DNA from: SHLQ01 sp047638715
Lineage (GTDB): Bacteria > Actinomycetota > Acidimicrobiia > Acidimicrobiales > SHLQ01
Direction: 5' to 3'
Assembly: GCA_047638715.1 (NCBI GenBank)
Contig: JBLIMK010000002.1
Coordinates: 1-64,000, forward strand
Length of the DNA: 64,000 bases
Both the position numbers and the translations under genes were made by a program. The notes below the pieces were generated by a model. It ran no database searches. It saw nothing but the letters and a program-made list of their open reading frames with translations, and was not told the origin of the DNA. The stretch's first letter is position 1. Every line of letters begins with the position of its first letter. Below are positions 33,422 to 40,929 of this stretch, one piece after another.

Positions 33422-34683
33422 TGTCAGAAATCCTTCGCTTTGCCACGGCAGGTTCGGTCGACGACGGAAAGTCGACCCTAATTGGTCGCCTCCTCTACGA
33501 CACGAAATCGATCTTTGAAGATCAGATGGAAGCCATCGAAAAAACGTCGGAGAAGATGGGTAGTGCGTACGTCAACTTGGCGCTGCTCACCGATGGCCTT
33601 CGAGCCGAACGCGAACAGGGCATCACCATCGATGTCGCCTACCGCTACTTCGCGACGCCGAAGCGCAAGTTCATCATCGCCGACACTCCGGGTCACATCC
33701 AATACACCCGCAACATGGTCACCGGTGCCTCGACCGCCGATGTTGCGCTGATTCTCGTCGACGCCCGCAACGGCGTCATCGAGCAGAGCCGTCGGCACAG
33801 TTTCATCGCATCGCTTCTTCGCATTCCGCACATCGTGGTCTGCGTCAACAAGATGGACCTCGTCGACTACAGCGAAGAAGCCTTCAACAAGGTGCGAGAC
33901 GAGTTCCGCGACTTCGCCATGCGTCTCGAAGTACCCGATCTCTCGTTCATTCCTGTTTCTGCGCTCGTTGGCGACAATGTCGTCGACAAGTCCGAAAACA
34001 TGCCGTGGTACGAAGGGCCATCCCTACTCACACACCTCGAGACAATCCACACCGCATCCGATCGCAATATGGTCGATGTCCGATTCCCCGTGCAGTACGT
34101 CATTCGTCCAATGAGCGATGAACATCACGACTACCGCGGCTACGCCGGCACGGTTGCAGGCGGAGTGCTGAAGCCGGGCGACGACGTGGTGGTACTGCCG
34201 AGCGGATTCGAATCGTCGATCAAGTCGATTGACACGTTCGATGGTCCGGTCGCCGAAGCATTCGCGCCAATGGCCGTGACGATCCGCCTCAATGACGAGA
34301 TCGACATCAGCCGTGGCGACATGATCTGCCGCCCGAATAACCAACCGATCGTTAGCCAAGACATCGATGCAATGGTGTGCTGGATGGACGAAACGCAGCC
34401 GCTTTCACCGCGGAAGAAGTACGCCATCAAACACACGACTCGTGCGGGCCGAGTGATGGTCAAAGACATCAACTACCGCCTCGACATCAACACACTGCAT
34501 CGAGACGAGGATGCCACCGAGATCAAGCTCAACGAGATTGGTCGCATTAGCTTCCGGTCGACGTTGCCGCTCTTTGTTGACGAGTACCGGCGAAACCGCG
34601 AAACGGGTTCATTCGTACTGATCGATGAAGCCAGCAACGCAACGGTCGCTGCAGGGATGATCCTCGGCGAGTCCCCAGGCTGA
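33421..34683 (+). CDS. cysN: sulfate adenylyltransferase subunit 1 (GTPase)
   Basis: The 420-residue EF-Tu-like GTPase stimulates CysD. Its motifs are AGSVDDGKSTLIGRLLYDT (G1), the conserved Thr of G2 in EREQGITIDVAYRYF, DTPGHIQYTRNM (G3) and VNKMDLV (G4). It ends after the beta-barrel domains and has no fused APS kinase. The kinase is a separate gene 10 nt downstream. Confidence 0.96.
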   Translation: MSEILRFATAGSVDDGKSTLIGRLLYDTKSIFEDQMEAIEKTSEKMGSAYVNLALLTDGLRAEREQGITIDVAYRYFATPKRKFIIADTPGHIQYTRNMVTGASTADVALILVDARNGVIEQSRRHSFIASLLRIPHIVVCVNKMDLVDYSEEAFNKVRDEFRDFAMRLEVPDLSFIPVSALVGDNVVDKSENMPWYEGPSLLTHLETIHTASDRNMVDVRFPVQYVIRPMSDEHHDYRGYAGTVAGGVLKPGDDVVVLPSGFESSIKSIDTFDGPVAEAFAPMAVTIRLNDEIDISRGDMICRPNNQPIVSQDIDAMVCWMDETQPLSPRKKYAIKHTTRAGRVMVKDINYRLDINTLHRDEDATEIKLNEIGRISFRSTLPLFVDEYRRNRETGSFVLIDEASNATVAAGMILGESPG

Positions 34684-34693
34684 TCGAGCCACG

Positions 34694-35308
34694 ATGACTA
34701 ACGACAGCAAGGCAACGAACGTCGTCTGGCACTGCGGTCACTTCGATCGCGCTGAACGCTGGGCGAATCTTGGTCTGAACGGTGCGACGATTTGGTTTAC
34801 CGGACTGTCGGGCTCTGGAAAGTCGACCGTCGCTGTCGAGGTTGAACGTTTGCTCGTCGAGCAGAAACAGCCGACCTACATGTTGGACGGGGACAACCTC
34901 CGTCTCGGTATCAACGCCGACCTCGGTTTCTCAGCAGATGATCGCAATGAGAACGTCCGTCGCGTGAGCGAGGTCGCCCGACTCTTCGCCGATTCGGGCG
35001 TCGTTGCCCTGGTGCCCCTCGTTAGTCCTTACCGGGCTGGCCGTGAACGTGCGCGCGAGATACACCAGGCTGCTGACGTGCCGTTCTTCGAGGTGTTCAT
35101 GGACACGCCACTCGAGATCGCTGAGTCGCGCGATCCGAAGGGTCTCTACAAGTTGGCTCGCGCTGGCAAGATCAAGAACTTCACGGGTATCTCGGATCCC
35201 TACGAAGCCCCCGTCGACCCAGACCTCATCCTGGATCCAGATATGGGAGACCCTGAGGTAATGGCACGTATGGTCCTCCAGATGCTCCAGGCCGAACAAA
35301 CCATCTGA
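34694..35308 (+). CDS. cysC: adenylylsulfate kinase
   Basis: The 204-residue kinase converts APS to PAPS. Walker A is WFTGLSGSGKSTVAVEVE, LDGDNLRLGINADLGFSADDRNENVRRV is the APS-binding region, and DPKGLYKLARAGKIKNFTGISDPYE is the conserved lid segment. It completes a cysDNC operon. No PAPS reductase or sulfite reductase is in view, so PAPS could feed assimilation elsewhere or sulfotransferases. Confidence 0.95.
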   Translation: MTNDSKATNVVWHCGHFDRAERWANLGLNGATIWFTGLSGSGKSTVAVEVERLLVEQKQPTYMLDGDNLRLGINADLGFSADDRNENVRRVSEVARLFADSGVVALVPLVSPYRAGRERAREIHQAADVPFFEVFMDTPLEIAESRDPKGLYKLARAGKIKNFTGISDPYEAPVDPDLILDPDMGDPEVMARMVLQMLQAEQTI

Positions 35309-35315
35309 CAACTAC

Positions 35316-35350
35316 CTGGGTCTGACCCCAAATTGCTGTTTGGGGTCAGA
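35316..35350. repeat. CTGGGTCTGACCCC element with 12-bp inverted repeat after cysC
   Basis: TCTGACCCCAAA (35321-35332) and TTTGGGGTCAGA (35339-35350) are perfect 12-bp arms around a 6-nt loop. It could fold as a terminator-like hairpin. The core CTGGGTCTGACCCC recurs at 57888-57900 (one base shorter), 57913-57926 and 58025-58038, so it is a dispersed element and not only a local terminator. Confidence 0.75.
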
Positions 35351-35468
35351 GCAACGCATACATCTTTCGTGAATTGTCTGGTGGGTGCGTCGGAGTGAAT
35401 GCTGCCATGGTGTGCCAAAAGGGGCGTGCGAACCTTCAATGAGGACCGCAATCTGCCGATAGGTCGGT

Positions 35469-35720
35469 ATGGCAAAGACTGCAACAACGACCAAGCCCGT
35501 CAAGATCAAAAAGGTCAGCCGTGCGGTGACCAGATTGGTCGAACCTGGCAGCCAGGTCGACTGCATGCATTGCGACGAACGAGTGAAGTTCCAGGCGAAG
35601 CTGCGACATCAACAGGTGATCTGCAACGTCTACGAGAGGAACAAGTGGCTTCGAGTCGAGCACTTCCATGCCGATTGTTACAAGAAGGCAAAGCAGCCGT
35701 TCGGCAAGCCCGTCGACTAA
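35469..35720 (+). CDS. small Cys/His-motif hypothetical protein (83 aa)
   Basis: The basic protein starts MAKTATTTKPVKIKKVSRAVTR and contains VDCMHCDERVKF and FHADCYKKAK, so CxxC plus HxxxC could bind zinc. No close family is recognised. It stands alone between the cysC repeat element and the PP2C-like gene. The start has only a weak GATAGG upstream. It is probably a real gene because the metal-ligand pattern is coherent and codon use resembles the neighbours. Confidence 0.55.
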   Translation: MAKTATTTKPVKIKKVSRAVTRLVEPGSQVDCMHCDERVKFQAKLRHQQVICNVYERNKWLRVEHFHADCYKKAKQPFGKPVD

Positions 35721-35798
35721 TTCTTCCGAATCGTTCGGTCCGTCCAGTCCGGTGGCCGTGATGTGTGCGGGATGCACATGCCGCTATTGCCAGAAGCG

Positions 35799-35804
35799 TA
35801 GGAT
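35799..35804 (+). promoter_or_regulatory. -10-like TAGGAT, leaderless promoter of the PP2C-like gene
   Basis: The hexamer ends 9 nt before the ATG at 35814. Confidence 0.45.
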
Positions 35805-35813
35805 CCGTCTCCC

Positions 35814-36599
35814 ATGAACTCCCCTGATCCTCGGCTTGGCCGCCTGTTACTTTTGGGAAAGAACTACGGCGCCTACGGCGCAATCGGATCCACGAATGTT
35901 GGAACCGATGCCGCAGCAGGAATTTCTGTGGGCAGCGACCTCGACTCGCCGAGCAAACAGTGGAAGTACGACAGCACGGTCGACAACGAAGACAGCCTCT
36001 GTGTGATCGCTGCCCCCGACTGGATAGGCATGGCGGTCGCCGACGCTCACTACGGCCCAGAGTCGAGCCACATGCTCCTCGACCGCCTGCACACGATCTG
36101 GGCAAAGGTGCGTCCCGCCGGCATCGAGCACCTGGGTCAGATGATCGAGTTTCTTCGTCAGGGTGATCCAGCCCAGACGGATTCCGAGACGACGCTCTTA
36201 GCAGTGGTGTATGACCGTTCCTCACGCAAAGGTTTTGGCATCTCCTTTGGAGATTCGACTTTCACGATCACGGGCCGAAATCGGATACCCGTCCCGCTCA
36301 ACGAGCACGACAGCCGGTTTGTAAGCGCTGGTCGACGGAACTCTCTTCGTGATGGATCGCCGTTCGAATTCGAGGCCAGAAGCGGGGAACTGCTCCTGGC
36401 CTTCACCGACGGTGTCGATGGCTGCCACTATCGCCAACCCGAGACGTCAGTCCAACCTGAGCACATTCAGGAGATCGCGGTCGGCGCCAACATGGATCCC
36501 CTCGAGACGGTGAACGAAGTGATTACCTTCGCGCTCAAGGGCGTGGATGGCAATCCTGGTGGTCAAGACAACATCGCAATGATCGCGGCGCGCGCGTAA
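35814..36599 (+). CDS. PP2C-like serine/threonine phosphatase
   Basis: The 261-residue protein keeps the PP2C order of motifs: NEDSLCVIA, GMAVADAHYG (usual VADGMGG, with Gly replaced by Ala), SETTLLAVVYD, GISFGDSTFTI, LLLAFTDGVDG and GGQDNIAMIAA. The metal-binding Asp residues are therefore all present, though spacing and flanks are divergent. No regulatory or membrane domain is attached. It has no kinase neighbour, so its substrate is unknown. Confidence 0.75.
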   Translation: MNSPDPRLGRLLLLGKNYGAYGAIGSTNVGTDAAAGISVGSDLDSPSKQWKYDSTVDNEDSLCVIAAPDWIGMAVADAHYGPESSHMLLDRLHTIWAKVRPAGIEHLGQMIEFLRQGDPAQTDSETTLLAVVYDRSSRKGFGISFGDSTFTITGRNRIPVPLNEHDSRFVSAGRRNSLRDGSPFEFEARSGELLLAFTDGVDGCHYRQPETSVQPEHIQEIAVGANMDPLETVNEVITFALKGVDGNPGGQDNIAMIAARA

Positions 36600-36620
36600 C
36601 GAATCTCCGCGCCCAAAGCT

Positions 36621-38294
36621 CTAACGTGCGAGTGGCTTGTACTTGATACGGGTTGGTCCGGACGAGTCGCCGAGTTCCTTCTTGCGGAAGGCCTCGTAGT
36701 CGCTGAAGTTGCCCTCGAACCAGCGAGCCTGAGAACCACCCTCGAACGCGAGAATGTGCGTCGCCACACGGTCGAGGAACCAGCGATCGTGAGAGATCAC
36801 GACGGCACAACCGGGATACTCTTCGAGCGCGGCTTCGAGCGCCTGCAACGTCTCGACGTCGAGGTCGTTTGTCGGCTCATCGAGCATCAGGACGTTGGCG
36901 CCTGATTTCAGCACCTTGGCGAGGTGCACGCGGTTGCGTTCGCCGCCGGAGAGAACGCCGACCTTCTTTGTTTGGTCCCCGCCGCGGAAGTTGAACGACG
37001 CGACGTACGAGCGTGAATTCACCTCGCGGGTTCCGAGAACCAAGAAGTCGTGGCCGCCACTGATCTCGTCGAAAACATTAGCGTTCGGGTCGAGGGAATC
37101 GCGACTTTGGTCGACGTACCCAAGCTCGACTGTGGTGCCGATCTGGATCTTGCCAGAATCGGGCTCTTCGTGGCCCGTGATCATCTTGAACAGTGTCGTC
37201 TTTCCAGCGCCGTTTGCGCCGATGATTCCAACGATCCCGGCAGGGGGGAGGCTGAACGACAGATTGTCGATAAGTAGTTTGTCGCCGAACGCCTTCGATA
37301 CTCCGTCGAACTCGATGACGAGATCGCCGAGGCGCTTGTTGGCCGGGATCGAGATCTGTAGTTCGGCGGCGCGCGCCTCGGCATCGCGTTGCGCCGAAAC
37401 CAAGTTGTCGTAGGCCGCAAGACGAGCCTTGCCCTTGGATTGGCGAGCCTTGGGCGCCATGCGCACCCATTCGAGCTCGCGAGCGATCGTCCTCTTGCGA
37501 ACTGCATCGGCTCGTGACTCGGCATTGAGCCGGGATTCTTTGTTCTCCAGCCACGCGGTGTAGTTACCTTCGAACGGGAAGCAGCGACCGTGGTCGATCT
37601 CGAGGATCCATTCGGCTGCGTTGTCGAGGAAGTAGCGATCATGAGTAATCGCTACGACGGTGCCTGCGTACTCCTGCAAGAAACGCTCGAGCCAGGCGAC
37701 CGACTCGGCGTCGAGATGGTTGGTTGGCTCGTCGAGCAGCAACAAATCTGGGCTCGACAGAAGCAGACGCGCCAACGCCACACGGCGACGCTCGCCACCC
37801 GAGAGATTGACGACTTCGGCCTCACCGGGCGGGAGACGGAGGGCATCGCTTGCTATCTCGACCGTACGCTTGAGATCCCACGCGTTCGCAGCTTCGATCT
37901 TCTTTTCCAGGGAGGCCTGGCGATCGCCGAGTTTCTCATAATCGGCATCGGGGTCCGACCAACCGGCCAGAACCTCGTCGTATTCGGTGAGCAGCGCGGC
38001 TACCTCGCCGACGCCGTCCATCACGTTCTCGTGGACGGTCTTTGAGTCGTCGAGCTTCGGCTCCTGCTCGAGCATCCCGACCGTGAAGCCATCGGTCAGC
38101 CGAGCCTCGCCGGTGTAGTCGTCGTCGAGTCCAGCCATGATGCGAAGCACCGTTGACTTTCCAGCTCCGTTTGCGCCGAGCACGCCGATCTTTGCACCTG
38201 GCAAGAACGACAGACTGACCTCTTTGAGGATGTCACGATCGGGCGGGATGAACTTCGACAGCTTGTGCATCGTGTAGATGTACTGGGCACTCAT
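36621..38294 (-). CDS. ettA: ABC-F ATPase, energy-dependent translational throttle EttA
   Basis: This 557-residue soluble tandem ABC protein has no membrane part. Its two Walker A motifs are LGANGAGKSTVLR and IGANGAGKTTLFK. The two ABC signatures are LSGGERRRVALARLL and LSGGERNRVHLAKVL. The linker and the C-terminal FEGNFSDYEAFRKKELG fit the EttA subgroup. EttA binds the ribosomal E site and gates initiation by the ATP/ADP ratio. The ATG follows a TAGCCT element at leaderless spacing. Confidence 0.95.
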   Translation of the reverse strand: MSAQYIYTMHKLSKFIPPDRDILKEVSLSFLPGAKIGVLGANGAGKSTVLRIMAGLDDDYTGEARLTDGFTVGMLEQEPKLDDSKTVHENVMDGVGEVAALLTEYDEVLAGWSDPDADYEKLGDRQASLEKKIEAANAWDLKRTVEIASDALRLPPGEAEVVNLSGGERRRVALARLLLSSPDLLLLDEPTNHLDAESVAWLERFLQEYAGTVVAITHDRYFLDNAAEWILEIDHGRCFPFEGNYTAWLENKESRLNAESRADAVRKRTIARELEWVRMAPKARQSKGKARLAAYDNLVSAQRDAEARAAELQISIPANKRLGDLVIEFDGVSKAFGDKLLIDNLSFSLPPAGIVGIIGANGAGKTTLFKMITGHEEPDSGKIQIGTTVELGYVDQSRDSLDPNANVFDEISGGHDFLVLGTREVNSRSYVASFNFRGGDQTKKVGVLSGGERNRVHLAKVLKSGANVLMLDEPTNDLDVETLQALEAALEEYPGCAVVISHDRWFLDRVATHILAFEGGSQARWFEGNFSDYEAFRKKELGDSSGPTRIKYKPLAR

Positions 38295-38301
38295 GGCGGT
38301 G

Positions 38302-38307
38302 AGGCTA
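38302..38307 (-). promoter_or_regulatory. -10-like TAGCCT, leaderless promoter of ettA
   Basis: On the minus strand the hexamer ends 7 nt before the ATG at 38294. Confidence 0.5.
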
Positions 38308-38348
38308 GCGAAGAACTTTCGAAGCGGCGCCTATGCGTCGGAGCTTCG

Positions 38349-40106
38349 TCACCGACGTTCAGCTCCGGGCGTTACGGCGATGACGATCGCGTCGGCACTT
38401 GGCGATCCATTCACCAGCGAAACAGTGTGTTCATCGCCGATTTCGAACAGCGCTTTGTCGCCCTCGGCGAGGTCTGCACCTCTGACGATTCGAAAGCCGC
38501 CAGCCCGAGCACCCGAGGCCAGTCCGTGAAAGGTGAGGTTCCCGAACGCCGTCCGTCCGCGCATTTCGAAGTCGTCATCCTCTTCGTCGGGCTGCACCTG
38601 ATAGAGGTTCGCTCGTCCGAGGTGCTCGGTCAGGTGATGTGCAGCATGCGAGGCGAAGTTTTCATCGTCGGTGAGGAGGATCGCCTGTTTGATACCCACT
38701 CCATCGAGTGTGAGATCGAGATCGTGGCTATCGATGGGACGGTCGTACGCCAGCAGTCCTCGCGAGAACGCGTCGCGCTGCACCGTGGTCGAGGTCGAGA
38801 TCACCAAGACTGGAATCTCCTGCATCGCGAGCAAATCCGCCAGATCGACAGCGAACCGACTGTTGGACACGAGCGCCACACCATTCGGCTGAATCTTCGC
38901 GACACGAGTTTTCCTGGCGACCCAAGTGGCGGTGAGGCCGTAGAGGGCCACGGTGACGATCACGGTGGCGAACACGATCGGCACGAGCTCGGGCACCTCA
39001 CCGGCACCCTCGTCGATCAGCGTGCGAGAGAACACCGTGGCGACCGAGGCGGCCACGATTCCGCGGGGAGCCATCCACGCAAGGAACTGACGGTCGTTGC
39101 GTTGCAGTCCCGATCCAATCGTGGAGAGCCACACGGCCAGCGGACGGGCGACGAACACGAGAACCGCAATCAGAATCAGCGCCTCAGGCAGAACGCCGCC
39201 CAAATCGTCGAGGTTGACCATGGCACCCAACACGATGAACAACGTGCCCAAGATGAGGTGGCCGACGTCTTCGCTAAACGCCGTAAGTCCCTGGTTTGGA
39301 ACGAGATGTTGATTCGCCAGCACGAGCCCAAGCATCGTGGTGGCCATCAGGCCAGCTTCGGGGGCGATCTGATTCGCCGCAGCGAACGCGACGATCGCTG
39401 CGGAGAGCATCGCTGGATTACGCAGGTGGTCAGGAACCCAGTGGTAATGCAGCGCCACAAGAGCGATGGCCGCCACGACAACTCCAGCCAACGCACCGGC
39501 GCCGAGCGTGATCCCGATCTGCAATGCGGCCTCTGCAGGTTCGGAGTCGTTGAGCGTGGCGTCGAGCACGACGATCGCCAGCGTTGCACCCACCGGGTCG
39601 ATGACGATTCCCTCCCAGCGAAGGATGCTGCCGGTTGGTTCTCGGGGCCGAGCCAAGTGCAGCAGCGGTATCACCACGGTCGGCCCGGACACGACAAGGA
39701 TCGCCCCGATCAGCGCAGCGCTGCTCGTCGACACATCGAACAGCAGCTGTGTGGTGAACCAGCCGATCAACCACGTGACCAGCGTTCCAATGGTGACCAG
39801 GCGAAGAATCACCGAGCGACCATCGTTGAGCCGATTGAGCTTGAGCCCGAGGCCGCCCTCATAGAGCAACAAACCAACGGCGAGGGACACGACCGGGAAC
39901 AGGGTCTGTGCTCCGAAGTCTTCCTCTGGGTGAATGATGCCGAAGACTGGCCCGACCAGAATTCCCGCAGTGAGCAGGAGCAACACGCCCGGGATGCGCA
40001 GATGATTCGCGAGCCATTGCCCGCCAACACCCAATGACAAGATTATGGCAATCGTCAGCGGGAGCTGGCTCTCAGCGGCCAACAACAGCGAGAATGAGGG
40101 AGTCAT
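38349..40106 (-). CDS. CPA1-type Na+/H+ antiporter with C-terminal TrkA-N-like region
   Basis: This 585-residue membrane protein has about 12 hydrophobic segments over residues 1-400 (for example LLLLTAGILVGPVFGI and LIGAILVVSGPTVVIPLL). The latter is the NhaP-like core. The C-terminal ~170 residues are soluble and resemble a TrkA-N/RCK nucleotide-binding regulator (VALVSNSRFAVDLADLLAMQ ... AILLTDDENFASHAAHHLTEHLG). It probably exchanges Na+ or K+ for protons under ligand control. The ATG fits a leaderless promoter. Confidence 0.88.
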   Translation of the reverse strand: MTPSFSLLLAAESQLPLTIAIILSLGVGGQWLANHLRIPGVLLLLTAGILVGPVFGIIHPEEDFGAQTLFPVVSLAVGLLLYEGGLGLKLNRLNDGRSVILRLVTIGTLVTWLIGWFTTQLLFDVSTSSAALIGAILVVSGPTVVIPLLHLARPREPTGSILRWEGIVIDPVGATLAIVVLDATLNDSEPAEAALQIGITLGAGALAGVVVAAIALVALHYHWVPDHLRNPAMLSAAIVAFAAANQIAPEAGLMATTMLGLVLANQHLVPNQGLTAFSEDVGHLILGTLFIVLGAMVNLDDLGGVLPEALILIAVLVFVARPLAVWLSTIGSGLQRNDRQFLAWMAPRGIVAASVATVFSRTLIDEGAGEVPELVPIVFATVIVTVALYGLTATWVARKTRVAKIQPNGVALVSNSRFAVDLADLLAMQEIPVLVISTSTTVQRDAFSRGLLAYDRPIDSHDLDLTLDGVGIKQAILLTDDENFASHAAHHLTEHLGRANLYQVQPDEEDDDFEMRGRTAFGNLTFHGLASGARAGGFRIVRGADLAEGDKALFEIGDEHTVSLVNGSPSADAIVIAVTPGAERR

Positions 40107-40112
40107 CGGGAA

Positions 40113-40118
40113 AGATTA
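40113..40118 (-). promoter_or_regulatory. -10-like TAATCT, leaderless promoter of the antiporter gene
   Basis: On the minus strand the hexamer ends 6 nt before the ATG at 40106. It overlaps the last codon of the upstream xthA gene. Confidence 0.45.
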
Positions 40119-40889
40119 CCCGACGTCGACGACCACCGGCGCGTGATCGCTCGGTTGTTTTCCCTTGCGAGCATTTCGGTCGACGAAGATCCGATCGGTG
40201 CGCTCCGCCACGCTTCTCGAACTGAGGATGAGATCGATGCGCATGCCCTTGCGTTTGTGGAAATTGCCGTCGCGATAGTCCCACCACGAGTACAACTCGG
40301 CGTCGTCGTGGTGGTCACGGAAGGTGTCGGACAGACCCCAGGTAGCGAGCGCCGCAAGCTTGTCTCGTTCGGGCTGCGACGTATGGGTCATGCCGACAAG
40401 ACCCTTCGGGTCATATACATCGCGATCGTCTGGGGCCACGTTGAAATCGCCGACCACGCAGATGTCGTCGGTCGAATCGGTGTTCTTGTCGAGGTCGGCG
40501 GCGAGACGATCGAGCCAATCGAGCTTGTACGTGTAGTGGTCGTCATCGAGCGAGCGGCCGTTCGGGACATAACACGTCGCGACCCGCACACCGCCACACG
40601 TCGCCCACAGAATGCGAGCATCGGGGTCTGGTTCGCCGCGTCCATCGTCAAAGTCTGGACGGACATCATCGAGGCCCACGCGAGAGATGATCGCCACGCC
40701 ATTCCACTGACCCTGACCATGATGTGCGCTCTCATAGCCGAGCGCTTTGAACGCATCGTGAGGGAAGTCGTCGTTTCCCAACTTTGTTTCCTGCAGGCAC
40801 AGAACGTCGGGTTGAAGAAGCTCGATCCACTCGGTTACACGTTCGAGTCGGACGTTTAACGAGTTGACATTCCATGTAACCAGGCGCAT
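40116..40889 (-). CDS. xthA: exodeoxyribonuclease III
   Basis: The 257-residue EEP-fold nuclease starts at ATG 40889 (MRLVTWNVNSLNVR). The AP-endonuclease motifs LQETKLGNDDFP, CYVPNGRSLDD, VVGDFNVAPDDRDVYDP and a C-terminal RIDLIL ... SDHAPVVVDV are intact. It repairs abasic sites and 3' blocks. A longer reading frame upstream overlaps kgd and is not coding. The gap to the divergent kgd start is only 40 nt. Confidence 0.95.
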   Translation of the reverse strand: MRLVTWNVNSLNVRLERVTEWIELLQPDVLCLQETKLGNDDFPHDAFKALGYESAHHGQGQWNGVAIISRVGLDDVRPDFDDGRGEPDPDARILWATCGGVRVATCYVPNGRSLDDDHYTYKLDWLDRLAADLDKNTDSTDDICVVGDFNVAPDDRDVYDPKGLVGMTHTSQPERDKLAALATWGLSDTFRDHHDDAELYSWWDYRDGNFHKRKGMRIDLILSSRSVAERTDRIFVDRNARKGKQPSDHAPVVVDVG

Positions 40890-40896
40890 GCAGCCG

Positions 40897-40902
40897 AATC
40901 TA
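40897..40902 (-). promoter_or_regulatory. -10-like TAGATT, leaderless promoter of xthA
   Basis: On the minus strand the hexamer ends 7 nt before the xthA ATG. The kgd -10-like element lies 15 bp away on the other strand. Confidence 0.45.
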
Positions 40903-40917
40903 CCCCGCTGCGTCGAA

Positions 40918-40923
40918 TAGGCT
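40918..40923 (+). promoter_or_regulatory. -10-like TAGGCT, leaderless promoter of kgd
   Basis: TAGGCT ends 6 nt before the GTG at 40930, and no Shine-Dalgarno is present. Confidence 0.55.
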
Positions 40924-40929
40924 GCCCGT

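Noticed and set aside
38265..40037. 590-codon open frame on plus strand across the antiporter gene
   Set aside because: It is antisense to a clear membrane antiporter. The predicted protein is a low-complexity Arg/His/Asp/Gln-rich mixture with no family pattern, typical of the opposite strand of a high-GC gene.
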